Assembly (NCBI RefSeq): GCF_005222915.1
Contig: NZ_STFX01000019.1
Span: 124,001-188,000 of the forward strand
Reading direction: 5' to 3'
DNA from: Rhizobium sp. FKL33
GTDB taxonomy: Bacteria > Pseudomonadota > Alphaproteobacteria > Rhizobiales > Rhizobiaceae
Length of the DNA stretch: 64,000 nucleotides
Under the pieces are notes generated by a model that worked only from the letters and a program-made list of their open reading frames with translations, was not told the DNA's origin and made no database searches. Positions 46,884 to 55,733 of this stretch are shown one piece after another (position 1 is the stretch's first letter; the number at the start of each line of letters is the position of its first letter). A program made the translations under genes and the position numbers.

Positions 46884-48135
46884 CCGGGCTTGCGAATTCG
46901 GGTCGCGGCGCCAGAACGCGTCGCGACGCGGAAAAGACGCCGCTCAGCATGTAGCCCCACATCATGGTGAGAAAGCTCGGCGCATAGGCCTGCACCGTCA
47001 GGGCATAGAGATTGAACAGAATGACGATGGCGAGTTTTCCGCGCGACGTTTCCCGCGCAATGCCGATCATGCTCGCAGCCACGAGGATCAGATAGGCGGG
47101 GCCGAACATTGCGAGGCTGGCCAGATGGAAATTGTCGAGCGGCGAAAGAAGCGCAGCGCGCTCCCCGAGAGCCATCGGCGTCGAAAAACAGCCGAGACCG
47201 CAGCCGGTCGCGAGCCCCATCGGATAGAGATCCGCGATCGCCAGAAACGGCGCGGGCCAGGTGTCGATTGCGCGGTCGGCGAGACTGGCGAGGACGGGCG
47301 GAACCGCGTCGCGATCGAGCGAGACGAACAACAGCATCAGGAGCGGCGGCAGAAGCATGGTGGCGAAGGACGCAAGGGCCAGAAACCGCAGCGCCGTCCC
47401 CGCGCGCGGGGCGGGGGCCGCGATAAGCGGATAGAGACAACACAGGGCGATAAAGCCCATGATCCCCGTCTTGCTCGTCGTCATCAGGAGAGCAGCGATG
47501 CAGAGCGGCGCGAGAAACCAGAAGGAGAGGGACGGCAGGCGCGGCGCGAGGAGCGCGCCCACAAACACGATCATGGCGGCGGTGAGCGCGCTATCCCCGG
47601 ACAGGCCGCCATGGCGCGCAACGCCCTGTTGCCACCACAGCTTGACCGCCGCCTTCGCCCCCGAAAAGCTCTCATAGCCCGTGTCCGCCCAGGGATAGTC
47701 GATGAAGGGTTCGCCGAGGACCGCAAGACAGATCACCAGCAGCAGGATGGTCAGGATCGCCACGGATGGTCGGCTGTCATGCGCCGCCTCGTCGAAAAAG
47801 ATCAGGCCGGAGAAGACGGGAAGGATCATCTTGACCGCAGCGAGCGCCATGGGCGGCTCCGGGCCCATGAATTCCGTCGCAACCGCCAGCGAGGCGGCGA
47901 GACCGGCTGCAAGCAGCAGTCCGATGACCTGCCGCCGCGCTGCCTGGACGACGATGAATATCGCGGCGGCGCCCAAGGCGACCAGATCGGGAATGTACCA
48001 CATCCACCAGAGCCCGGCGCTGTCGAGACCGCTGCGGAGCGCGCCGGTGGCCGCGTCGCGGCAGGCGAACAGGATGAGCCCGATCAGCGCATAGCGGCGG
48101 ATCATGACGTTGCGAAAGACTGCCCACGGCTGCAA
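46864..48135 (-). CDS. Wzy/O-antigen ligase-like membrane protein
   Basis: A 423-residue protein with about ten to twelve hydrophobic helices and a larger periplasmic loop between the later helices (LADRAIDTWPAPFLAIADLY), the topology of Wzy polymerases and O-antigen ligases. The loop before the final helices has LGERAALLSPLDNFHLASLA. It should join repeat units outside the inner membrane. Identity is low in this family; context makes polymerase more likely than ligase. It is divergent from the NAD-dependent epimerase by 191 bases. Confidence 0.75.
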   Translation of the reverse strand: MQPWAVFRNVMIRRYALIGLILFACRDAATGALRSGLDSAGLWWMWYIPDLVALGAAAIFIVVQAARRQVIGLLLAAGLAASLAVATEFMGPEPPMALAAVKMILPVFSGLIFFDEAAHDSRPSVAILTILLLVICLAVLGEPFIDYPWADTGYESFSGAKAAVKLWWQQGVARHGGLSGDSALTAAMIVFVGALLAPRLPSLSFWFLAPLCIAALLMTTSKTGIMGFIALCCLYPLIAAPAPRAGTALRFLALASFATMLLPPLLMLLFVSLDRDAVPPVLASLADRAIDTWPAPFLAIADLYPMGLATGCGLGCFSTPMALGERAALLSPLDNFHLASLAMFGPAYLILVAASMIGIARETSRGKLAIVILFNLYALTVQAYAPSFLTMMWGYMLSGVFSASRRVLAPRPEFASPVRSAST

Positions 48136-48326
48136 TCGGCGGGCGATGGCGGAAAAGATTTGTTCACCACGTCCCGGAATGGAGCGTCGGGAGCAACCAG
48201 GAAAGAACCGAATGTTAATCGCCCTGCCGGTAGCGTCCTGCCAAACGCAGCGAGACCGCGCTGCACGAATTGACCTGTTGCGGATGCCTGTCCGCCCCGG
48301 TCGCTCCAGGAAGAAACGGCTGCGCC

Positions 48327-49631
48327 ATGACCGAGACGACGAACAGACCCATTTCCGGACGCGAGGTTCATCCCGCCGGCAAGGCGGTCGTGGTGTTTGG
48401 CGGCGCGGGCTTCATCGGTTCGCATCTTTTGCGGCGGCTGGCGTCCGAAGGCGTCGGCAAACTTTATTCCGTCGATATCCGCAAGCCGAAGATCCGCGTG
48501 CCCGGCGTCAACTATGTGTTCGGCGACGTGCGCAACCTGTCCGATTTCTTCATTCCCGATGCGGTCGGCGCGATCTACAATTTCGCCGCGGTCCACACCA
48601 CGCCAGGCCACGCCAATCATGAATATTACGAGACCAATATTCAGGGCGCGACGGAAGTAACCGCCTATGCCAGACGCGCCGGCGTCGATTCGATCGTCTT
48701 CACCAGCTCGATTTCCGTCTATGGACCGAGCGAGGACGTGAAGACCGAAGATACGTCGCCAGAGCCCGAAAGCGCCTATGGCTGGTCGAAATGGCTGGCG
48801 GAAGGGGTGCATCGCAGCTGGCTCTCCGAGCAGCCCTCGCGGCGGCTGATCATCGCCCGTCCCGCCGTGATCTTCGGTCATGCCGAAGGCGGCAATTTTA
48901 CCCGCCTCGCCAAATTGATGCGCGGCGGCCTGTTCGTCTATCCCGGCCGCAAGGACACGGTGAAGGCCTGTTTCTATGTCGAGGATCTCCTCGACGCGCT
49001 GTTCTACGCCCGCTCGCGCAACGAGCGCTCCATCCTGTTCAACGCCGCCTATCCCGATCACTACACGATCGAGGAGATCGTCAAGACCTTCAAGGCCGCG
49101 CATTTCCCCCGGGCGCGCGAGTTTCTGGTGCCGCGCTGGGTGGTGATGACGGCGGCGCGTCTCCTCAGGCCCCTGGCGCTCTTCAATCTCGGCATACATC
49201 CCGATCGCGTGCTCAAGCTCGTCCGCTCGACCGATGTTCTGCCGCTCTGGCTTCTCAATCACGGCGCCGTGCGCCGCGGCATGCTGCCGTCCGCCTTCGC
49301 CCGCTGGAGCGCCGATACGCTCGGCACGTTCGACAGCCTGGGCGTCGAGCATGTCGAGATGCTCAAGCGGTCGCAAGAGCGGCAATCCGTGCTTGGCGAT
49401 GAAGCGGACAAGGCTCCGGAGATGCAGGCGGCAGGCGCGTCCCAGCACGCGGCCGGCGCTCGCGCGACGGTGTTCGTGGATCAGTCGGGCGCCGGGGAGA
49501 GCGAGGGTGACAAATCCGGCCTTGGCAAGGCGCAGGCAGAAATCGACGTCCTCCATATAGAGGAAGAAGCCGGCATCCATGCCGCCCACGGCGTCAAAGG
49601 CGCTGCGCCGAACAAGAAATCCGCCGCCTAA
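48327..49631 (+). CDS. NAD-dependent epimerase/dehydratase, probably with a false C-terminal extension
   Basis: The domain occupies about the first 355 residues: AVVVFGGAGFIGSHLLRRLA, the TSSISVYGPSED segment, the catalytic YGWSK, and the C-terminal DTLGTFDSLGVEHVEMLKRS. This is an extended SDR acting on a nucleotide sugar; the product is unknown. As read, the frame continues another 80 residues to 49631, but that tail is the complementary image of the facing GT2 gene's conserved part. If one base is missing between 49366 and 49399, the natural stop would be TGA at 49400-49402. I start at MTETTNRPIS; the frame is open 19 codons earlier. Divergent from the polymerase gene. Confidence 0.8.
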   Translation: MTETTNRPISGREVHPAGKAVVVFGGAGFIGSHLLRRLASEGVGKLYSVDIRKPKIRVPGVNYVFGDVRNLSDFFIPDAVGAIYNFAAVHTTPGHANHEYYETNIQGATEVTAYARRAGVDSIVFTSSISVYGPSEDVKTEDTSPEPESAYGWSKWLAEGVHRSWLSEQPSRRLIIARPAVIFGHAEGGNFTRLAKLMRGGLFVYPGRKDTVKACFYVEDLLDALFYARSRNERSILFNAAYPDHYTIEEIVKTFKAAHFPRAREFLVPRWVVMTAARLLRPLALFNLGIHPDRVLKLVRSTDVLPLWLLNHGAVRRGMLPSAFARWSADTLGTFDSLGVEHVEMLKRSQERQSVLGDEADKAPEMQAAGASQHAAGARATVFVDQSGAGESEGDKSGLGKAQAEIDVLHIEEEAGIHAAHGVKGAAPNKKSAA

Positions 49632-50159
49632 GGTCCAGCCGGCCGCGAAAGGCTGGCCCGCCGCCCATTCCTGTCGCATCAGATGCCGATCCACGCGCTC
49701 CCGACACATCCGGCCAAGGCCCGGCAGACGGCGCGCGGCGATGTCGGCGAGGCTGTAGAAGCGCCGCCCCGAGAACTGCCGTTCGCCCTCCGGCGTTTGA
49801 AGATCGAGCCCGATCGCGCCGATTGCAGGCCTTGTCCTCAGCATGTCGAGCGCTGCGGCGGGCGAATTGTCGAGAAACAGCATATCGGCGTTGAGCACGA
49901 GAGTGAATGGGGACGTCCCGGCCTTAGTCCCGATATTGACGCCCGCCGCAAAGCCGCCGTTACGCGCCGGCCGGATCAGTCGACAGTCGCCTTCTATCCC
50001 GGCCGCCAGCGACGGATCCAAGGTTTCGCTGTGATCGACCAGGAAGATCCGCTCCGGGTCTGCGATGGCTTGATCGCGGAGCGAGCGGATGAGCCGCAGG
50101 CAGGGTTCCGTCGAGCAATGATTGACGATAACGACATCGAGGTCGGAAGTCCTTGTCAT
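49363..50159 (-). CDS. Family 2 glycosyltransferase (rhamnosyltransferase-like), 3' end uncertain
   Basis: A GT2 enzyme of about 260 residues: DVVIVNHCSTEPCLRLIRSL, NGGFAAGVNIGTKAG, VLNADMLFLD (the DXD region) and FFLYMEDVDFCLRLAKAGF. These are the GT-A blocks of WbbL/rhamnosyltransferase types. It overlaps the upstream GT4 stop by four bases and is coupled to it. In the raw sequence its frame has no stop until 48102, across the whole facing epimerase gene; the extra part has no domain character. A one-base deletion between 49366 and 49399 would restore a TGA at 49365-49363, and the coordinates given assume that. It could be a sequencing error or a real mutation. Confidence 0.75.
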
Positions 50160-51310
50160 GAGATCTGGCTCCCGGTGATGGATATGCGGTGAGAGGAGAT
50201 CGCCTCGCTTGTTTCTGTCAGGCGTGCGAGCAGGGCGTCTCGGGCGGGGAGGCCGGCGGAATGGAGCCTCACGGCATGCTCGCGGCATTCTCTTGTGGAC
50301 GCATCGCGGTCCGCGCGGCGGCGCGCGACGAGGCGGACGATCCGCGTGCAATCGGTCTCGATATCCAGCGACAACAGGCAATCCGGCGATCGGATGCGCT
50401 CGGGAATGGCGCCGATCGGCGTCGCCATCACCTCCACGCCGGCTGAGAAGGCTTCGAGCATGGTCAGCGGCTCGGCCTCGTCAGGAAGGCTCGACGGCAA
50501 CAGCAGGCAATCGAGCCGGTCGAAAAACGTCGACTTCTCCGCGCCGTCGAGCCAGCCTTGAACGCTGAAACGGTCCGGCCATCGCGCGGCCATCGCGGTG
50601 ATCGTTTCGATGATCGGATCGTCCTTCACCGGCGGCGCGCCGGCGAGCGTGAACCGGAGCGTGCTGTCGTCCTGCAGCAGGCGCTCGACGACAGCCAACA
50701 CATGGTCGACGCCCTTTTCCTTTGTCCAGGCGCCGAGAAAGCCGATGGCGAGCGGCCCGTGGCGCTTGCCCGGCGGGGCCGGCGGCGGGAGCAGCGCCGC
50801 GTTGGACAGCGTCACGGGTCGCGCGGCGCCCGGCCGCAAATAGCGTTTGGCATAGGCGGCGGCCATGGCCTGAGACAGGAGGATGTGAACGGCCCGCGGT
50901 CCAGCGGCGCGGGCAAGGGCGCAGCCGAGCCAGGTCGGCCCGGCCCGCATGTTGCGATAGGAATGATGATGCAGAAACAGGTTCGCGCCCCTGAGCCTGA
51001 AGAGGATCAGCGACGCCAGCAGCAGCCAGCCGCCCCGCTGGCCCGGCAGCGAGAGATAGAGGCGATCCTGCGGCTCGCTGGCCATCGCCGCGCCCGTCAG
51101 TTTCAGCGCGGCCAGGATTTTCCGCCATCCGCTTGCCCCCAGAGGCAACACCGTCATTGTCGCGCTCGTTTCCAGCAAGGACAGCATTCTGCAATTGGCG
51201 ATCAACTGGCCATTGATGGGGCCGTCGAGATCGGCGACGAACCACAGCCTGCCCTCCGGGCCCCGACGCGGCGCGCGGATTTTCCCAAACTTGCTTTTGC
51301 CCTCTTTCAT
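50156..51310 (-). CDS. Family 4 glycosyltransferase
   Basis: A 384-residue GT-B enzyme. The C-terminal nucleotide-sugar half has LAIGFLGAWTKEKGVDHVL, FTLAGAPPVKDDPII and the E-rich LPSSLPDEAEPLTMLEAFSA (the EX7E-type region), all typical of GT4. The N-terminal acceptor half includes LFLHHHSYRN. It lies 24 bases after the other GT4 gene and overlaps the GT2 gene by four bases, forming a three-gene transferase operon. The donor and linkage are unknown. Confidence 0.88.
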   Translation of the reverse strand: MKEGKSKFGKIRAPRRGPEGRLWFVADLDGPINGQLIANCRMLSLLETSATMTVLPLGASGWRKILAALKLTGAAMASEPQDRLYLSLPGQRGGWLLLASLILFRLRGANLFLHHHSYRNMRAGPTWLGCALARAAGPRAVHILLSQAMAAAYAKRYLRPGAARPVTLSNAALLPPPAPPGKRHGPLAIGFLGAWTKEKGVDHVLAVVERLLQDDSTLRFTLAGAPPVKDDPIIETITAMAARWPDRFSVQGWLDGAEKSTFFDRLDCLLLPSSLPDEAEPLTMLEAFSAGVEVMATPIGAIPERIRSPDCLLSLDIETDCTRIVRLVARRRADRDASTRECREHAVRLHSAGLPARDALLARLTETSEAISSHRISITGSQIS

Positions 51311-51334
51311 TCCCGCCCCCCGGCGTTTTCGCCC

Positions 51335-52594
51335 TTATCCCTGCTGTAGCCCCAGACCATTCTCCGGCGCATCCACCCGTCGCGGCGGCCGGTGGCGGAT
51401 CTCTTCCATGAAATCGAGATAGTCCGCCCCTAGCCGGTCTGGATCGAAGCGACGGCCCGAGACGCGCGCCGCCGCACCCATCGCGGCGAGCCTCTGCGGA
51501 TGTCGCACCATCCCGATCAACGCCTTTCGCCAGGCGGCAGCGTCGCCCGGCGGCAGAAGCAGGCCATTGACGCCGTCCTCCACCAGTTGGGGCAGTCCAC
51601 CCGCCGCGCTCGCCAGGATCGGGACGCCATGCCTGAGCGCGATCACCGCCGCTCCTGGCAGGTTTTCCGACCAGAGCGACGGCAGGCATAGCGCGTCCGC
51701 CTGATGGATCGCCTCGACGGTGTCTGCGAGCGGCAGCCAGCCCATGAAGTTCAACCAGTCGCGACCGGCAAAGGCGCGGCGCAGCCTCTCTTCTTCGCCG
51801 CCGGCGCCGATGATCGTGAGTGTGAACGCCGCCTCCGCCCGCGCCGCCTCGGCCGCCTGCAGAAGGTTTTCCACGCCCTTTGGCGCATCGAGCCGGCCGG
51901 CATAGACGAAGCGGGGCAGGGCCGACGCCTCGCGCGCATGCCGCGCCTCGGGATAGGCGTTGACATTGGCGATGACGCGGGCAGGCCTGCCATCGAGCGT
52001 GCCAAGCGCCGCCAGGCGATCAAGATTGGCCTGGGATGGCGAGACAAAGCCCAGCCTCGGGATGCGCCGGAGCGTCGCCTGCTTGAGGGTCGAGGATACA
52101 AGACATTCGCCGCAGCGCCGGGCGCAGGCGCGCCCATGGCGAAACATGGTGGCGCGCAGGCAGGCCAAAGCGAGATCGGGCAGAACATAAAGCGTAGGAA
52201 TGTCACGCTCTGCCAGCGCGGCGGGTGTGTTTTGGCCGAGACCGACGAGGGAATGCAGCGTCACGATATCGGGCCGGACCGTATCGAGAATGCTTCCGAC
52301 GATCCGGCGATTGCGGGGATCGAGGTGATCCTGACTATGCCAGATCGGTTTCAGCCAGGGCGATGCGCCGCGTCCTTGCAGGTGGATGGAATAGGGGCGC
52401 GGAAAGAGCCGCCGATAGAGAGAGACGCCGTCGCGCTTCTCGCCGTGAACCTCGTCGCCAGCCCCTTTGGCAGCGGTGAGAACCGCGACCTCATGCCCCT
52501 TGCCGGCCAGCCATCGCGCCAGACCCTGCGCCGAGAGCTCGGCGCCGCCTTGCGCATAGGGCGGAAACAGCGGAGACAGGATGAGGACGCGCAT
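51335..52594 (-). CDS. Family 4 glycosyltransferase
   Basis: A 419-residue GT-B enzyme started at MRVLILSPLFPPYAQGGAEL, the typical GT4 N-terminus with the GG loop; the frame is open 19 codons earlier. The C-terminal half has RFVYAGRLDAPKGVENLLQA, LTIIGAGGEEERLRRAF and LCLPSLWSENLPGAAVIALR, the nucleotide-sugar-binding blocks. A four-cysteine segment (ACARRCGECL and nearby) is present near residue 160, found in some sugar transferases. It is the first gene of the transferase operon. Donor sugar unknown. Confidence 0.9.
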   Translation of the reverse strand: MRVLILSPLFPPYAQGGAELSAQGLARWLAGKGHEVAVLTAAKGAGDEVHGEKRDGVSLYRRLFPRPYSIHLQGRGASPWLKPIWHSQDHLDPRNRRIVGSILDTVRPDIVTLHSLVGLGQNTPAALAERDIPTLYVLPDLALACLRATMFRHGRACARRCGECLVSSTLKQATLRRIPRLGFVSPSQANLDRLAALGTLDGRPARVIANVNAYPEARHAREASALPRFVYAGRLDAPKGVENLLQAAEAARAEAAFTLTIIGAGGEEERLRRAFAGRDWLNFMGWLPLADTVEAIHQADALCLPSLWSENLPGAAVIALRHGVPILASAAGGLPQLVEDGVNGLLLPPGDAAAWRKALIGMVRHPQRLAAMGAAARVSGRRFDPDRLGADYLDFMEEIRHRPPRRVDAPENGLGLQQG

Positions 52595-52918
52595 CGGAAT
52601 TTCCCCTGAGGAGGCGCAGACGCATCCCTCCGGTGGACGGCAGGCGTCCACAGGTCCGGCTTGGCGGCCTCACAGTCGTGATGCATTGCAATTCTGTGGT
52701 CACGACTTCCCGTTTCCCGCCCAGTTCTGGAGGCGGGATGAAAAGTCTTCATGTCATGCCGATGGACGCGGCGAGCGCGCAAGCGGGTATTGCCGGCAAA
52801 CTATAGTTGCCGTTCAGCGCCTCAACGGCGCTCATGTCCGGATTATGCAGATGATTTACAATTCTAAGTAAGCGCAGAATTGTCCGTTGCGCAAGCGGAA
52901 TCTTCAACCAAAAAGAAA
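52595..52918. other. Intergenic region upstream of the glycosyltransferase operon
   Basis: The promoter of the transferase operon should be here. It contains AT-rich stretches near 52840-52870. Short open frames here have no supportable product. Confidence 0.35.
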
Positions 52919-52940
52919 CGGCCGCACGGTGAGGCGGCCG
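52919..52940 (-). terminator. Rho-independent terminator of the DUF2188 gene
   Basis: CGGCCGC / GCGGCCG form a 7-bp stem; on the minus strand it is followed by TTTCTTTTTGG. Confidence 0.85.
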
Positions 52941-52976
52941 ACAATTCGGGATGACGTCAGAGGCAAGAGGTCAGCC

Positions 52977-53225
52977 TCAGCTTTCGGCGTCGCGCACCAC
53001 AGCTTCCGGACGGTCGCCGCCGTCGGCATGTTCCTCATGCCAGCGGCCGCGCGAATCCTGATAGGCGATCTCGGCGGATTCACCGCCGACCTGATGTTCG
53101 AGCGCCACCAGACGCGCCGCGGCAAGCGCCGAGGCGTGATCCGGATAGGTTTCGGAAAAGACGTCGCCGAGTTTGTATGCCCAGCCTCCGTCATGCTCGA
53201 CGATGTTGTAGGAAATCGTGGTCAT
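52977..53225 (-). CDS. DUF2188-like small protein
   Basis: An 82-residue protein, MTTISYNIVEHDGGWAYKLG, with VFSETYPDHASALAAARLVA in the middle and a charged tail. The pattern (IVEHDGGWAYK...F.TH..A..AA...A) fits the DUF2188 family of predicted RNA-binding or stress proteins. The reading frame extends to a GTG at 53255 that overlaps the upstream gene's stop (GTGA); translational coupling from there is possible, but ATG 53225 is where family similarity begins. It is the last gene of a pair with the oxidase-like gene and has its own terminator. Confidence 0.75.
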   Translation of the reverse strand: MTTISYNIVEHDGGWAYKLGDVFSETYPDHASALAAARLVALEHQVGGESAEIAYQDSRGRWHEEHADGGDRPEAVVRDAES

Positions 53226-53251
53226 CGGCGCAGCGTCCCGTGTTCCAGTGG

Positions 53252-53731
53252 TCACATCGACACGCGGGCATTGTCGCCCATGTCGGGTTTGGTGTTTGAG
53301 ACGGCGGCGGCGGCCATCTTGATGTAGCTGATCACCGTGCCCGGGCTATCCCAGTATTCCGCGAAAGACGGGGTGACCTTGAGAATACGGACCGACGGGT
53401 CCTCGGGGCTGTCCCACCAAGCCTTTGCCGGCGTGGCCCAGAGTTCCTTGATCTTTTCCCGGTCGTTCAGCACCTCGGCCGCGCCGGACACCGACACATA
53501 TTTCTGTCCCTTGGAGTCTGCGAAAGCCAGGCAGACATTGGGGTAGCGAGCGATTTCCTCATCCTTGTGGCTGGCCACATCGGTGAGGAAATAGATCGCA
53601 TTTTCAATCTGCTCGGAATAGGCGCTCATGGGGCGGGCGCGCATGTCGTCGCCGGTCTTGGTCACCAGCATGCAGAAGCCGATCTTGTCGATCAGCGCCC
53701 ATACTTTTTCCGTCTCATCCATCTCGGCCAT
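53252..53731 (-). CDS. Pyridoxamine 5'-phosphate oxidase-like (general stress protein 26) protein
   Basis: A 159-residue split-barrel flavin/F420-type protein. Features include KVWALIDKIGFCMLVTKTGD, MRARPMSAYSEQ, AIYFLTDVASHKDEEIARYP, VCLAFADSKGQKYVSVSGAA and the Trp-rich ELWATPAKAWWDSPEDPSVR. This is the GSP26 group of the PPOX superfamily, mostly with unknown substrates. The start MAEMDETEKV is conserved; the frame is open 40 codons earlier. It lies just upstream of the DUF2188 gene, and a stress role is plausible from the family. Confidence 0.88.
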   Translation of the reverse strand: MAEMDETEKVWALIDKIGFCMLVTKTGDDMRARPMSAYSEQIENAIYFLTDVASHKDEEIARYPNVCLAFADSKGQKYVSVSGAAEVLNDREKIKELWATPAKAWWDSPEDPSVRILKVTPSFAEYWDSPGTVISYIKMAAAAVSNTKPDMGDNARVSM

Positions 53732-53847
53732 GACTTTTCCTTTCCTGTCTGTACGCCAGAGGAACGGAGGAAGGCGAAACATGGTTCCCTCGTCGGACTC
53801 TCCTTGTGAGCCCAATTCAGCGCCAGCCGCCGGTTCTCGCGAGGCGC

Positions 53848-55521
53848 TCAAGCTGCTGCGCGGTGGCTTTCGGCCGCCGCCTTCACGATTGCTGCGGATA
53901 TTGTCACGCCGATATCACGCGCGCTGGTGATCCCCTGGACAAAGGGCAGCTTGTGCAAAAGAAAGGCGATGGAGCCGCAATAGAGACGGTTGGTGACGGG
54001 CGCATCGAAAACGGGACGAAACGCCTCGTCGAGATCGACGCCGCCCGTGCGTTCAACCGAATTGCCAGCGTCTTCGGCAAAGGCGTCGGCGATCCTGGTC
54101 GGGGCCTTTCGGAACACGCCACGCGCGCGGAGCGTCGGGAAGGGGATGTCTCTGGCCGACAGCGGATGCTGGCCGGTGGCGTCTATGAAAGCGTCAAAGA
54201 CATGTCTCTGTCCATCCACTGTCACCACGGCGCCCCGCGCAACCGAGGCGCTTTCGATATCGCCGTCATCGTCGAGCGCGATGATTTTCAATTTGCCTGC
54301 CCGGCGCAAGGCCAGAAGCCTGCGGATGGATTCATGCGGCACGGTCGCATAATCATCCACGAAAAGCGTCTTGAAATGTGCGTGGAAGCGCTTGAGATCG
54401 CGGGTGTTGAGGTGCGGGATGGCGCGGGCGATCACCTCATGCATGCGCAGGATCGCATAGCGCCATTCCACCACATGTTGCGCCGCCTTGTTGGCTTCGG
54501 CTTCCGCGAGGTTCATTGCCGCCCATACAAAGGGATCTGCTGTCTCTCGGGCTTTGAAATAGGCGGGACCGATCGTTTCCACGGTCTGCAGCGAGAGGCC
54601 GATCGAGGCGGAGTAATCGGGGTCTGCGGCGGAGAGTTCGCGCTTGAACAGATCAAAAACTGCGTCGAGCAGACTGTCTTTTTGTGTCGTGATGAGGTCG
54701 TCGACAGCAGCCTCTGTGCAGATTTTGAGCGGCCGATAGGGGAACTCGCAATAGAAATCGGCTTCCGGAAGAACCCCTTTTCGCGACATCATTGTGACTT
54801 CGAGCGCCTCGCTATCCGGAAAGGGCGTATATTGCAGCAGGCCGGATTGATCGAGAAGGAAGCCGCCGTGGCGGGTGGCGACAGTGACCAGCGCGTCGAT
54901 GGCGCTGAGCGAGGTGCCCAATATGCAGACCTTACAGGCCGGGATGGTCTTGAGAAGCGGCGCCGGCCATGGCGATACGAAATAGCCGGGTTTCACCTCG
55001 GTCGTTTCCGGCCAGTCGTGGCCGGTCGCCATCACCACATGATCGAACACTAAACTTTCCCGCACGCCGTCATGATCAGCGACAAGGAGTCTGATGCTGT
55101 TTTCCTGCAGTTCGATATCCACCACATCGCGCCTGGTCTCGACCGCAATCACATGTCCCGTGAGGGCGCCGGCGGAGACAAGCTGGTCGAACTGGTCCTT
55201 GAAGTAATCGCCGAGCACCAGGCGCGGATAGAATTCCCGAGCGTCGATCGCCTCGCGCCGTACGCCAAGTTCGGCCAGCGCCGCATCCGCTTGTCGCGAA
55301 AGCCAGTCGACCAGGGATTCTGTGATCGGAGGAAGTTCGATGCTGGCGATATTCGACAACATCGCCTTGTCATTCATATCCGGATGATAGGGCGTTCCCT
55401 TTCCCGCCTCGGCTTCGCGTTCGAAGATGGTGATCCGCAGTGGGCGGTCGCTGGCGATCAAGCCCTTGAGCGTATAGATCCCGGTCGGACCGGAGCCGAT
55501 GATGGCGACGGAAATGGTCAT
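53848..55521 (-). CDS. FAD/NAD(P)-binding protein (NAD_binding_9 family)
   Basis: A 557-residue protein that opens MTISVAIIGSGPTGIYTLKG with a classical dinucleotide motif, then IFEREAEAGKGTPYHPDMND, AMLSNIASIELPP and, later, FDAFIDATGQHPLSARDIPF. These match the FAD-NAD(P)-binding family PF13454. It is longer than a simple oxidoreductase, with a C-terminal helical region. The start at MTISVAI is conserved; the frame is open 29 codons earlier. It is separated from the AraC gene upstream by about 210 bases. The reaction is unknown. Confidence 0.82.
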   Translation of the reverse strand: MTISVAIIGSGPTGIYTLKGLIASDRPLRITIFEREAEAGKGTPYHPDMNDKAMLSNIASIELPPITESLVDWLSRQADAALAELGVRREAIDAREFYPRLVLGDYFKDQFDQLVSAGALTGHVIAVETRRDVVDIELQENSIRLLVADHDGVRESLVFDHVVMATGHDWPETTEVKPGYFVSPWPAPLLKTIPACKVCILGTSLSAIDALVTVATRHGGFLLDQSGLLQYTPFPDSEALEVTMMSRKGVLPEADFYCEFPYRPLKICTEAAVDDLITTQKDSLLDAVFDLFKRELSAADPDYSASIGLSLQTVETIGPAYFKARETADPFVWAAMNLAEAEANKAAQHVVEWRYAILRMHEVIARAIPHLNTRDLKRFHAHFKTLFVDDYATVPHESIRRLLALRRAGKLKIIALDDDGDIESASVARGAVVTVDGQRHVFDAFIDATGQHPLSARDIPFPTLRARGVFRKAPTRIADAFAEDAGNSVERTGGVDLDEAFRPVFDAPVTNRLYCGSIAFLLHKLPFVQGITSARDIGVTISAAIVKAAAESHRAAA

Positions 55522-55733
55522 GACGAAAAACTGGCCTGAATTCGGCGGGATTGCCACCTCCGCACAATGGCGAGGGTCAGACTTGGTTCCTTCGCAAAAA
55601 CATTCCACAACGCGCAGCGACAGCTGCGCGGCTTAACGCGACAATGCGCGGATTTTCGGACATGTCAGCGGAGGTTTCAGAACTGTCACACAAGCGGGAT
55701 GCGGCATTCGTTCCGATGAGGCGCCCAGCGCCT

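Noticed and set aside
48102-49362. Continuation of the GT2 frame across the epimerase gene
   Set aside because: The sequence has no domain and is the complement of a conserved enzyme; a missing base at the GT2 end is the simpler explanation.
49403-49631. C-terminal 80 residues of the epimerase frame as read
   Set aside because: It is the complement of the conserved GT2 core (MEDVDFCLRL region) and unlike any epimerase tail; kept in coordinates only because the raw frame has no earlier stop.
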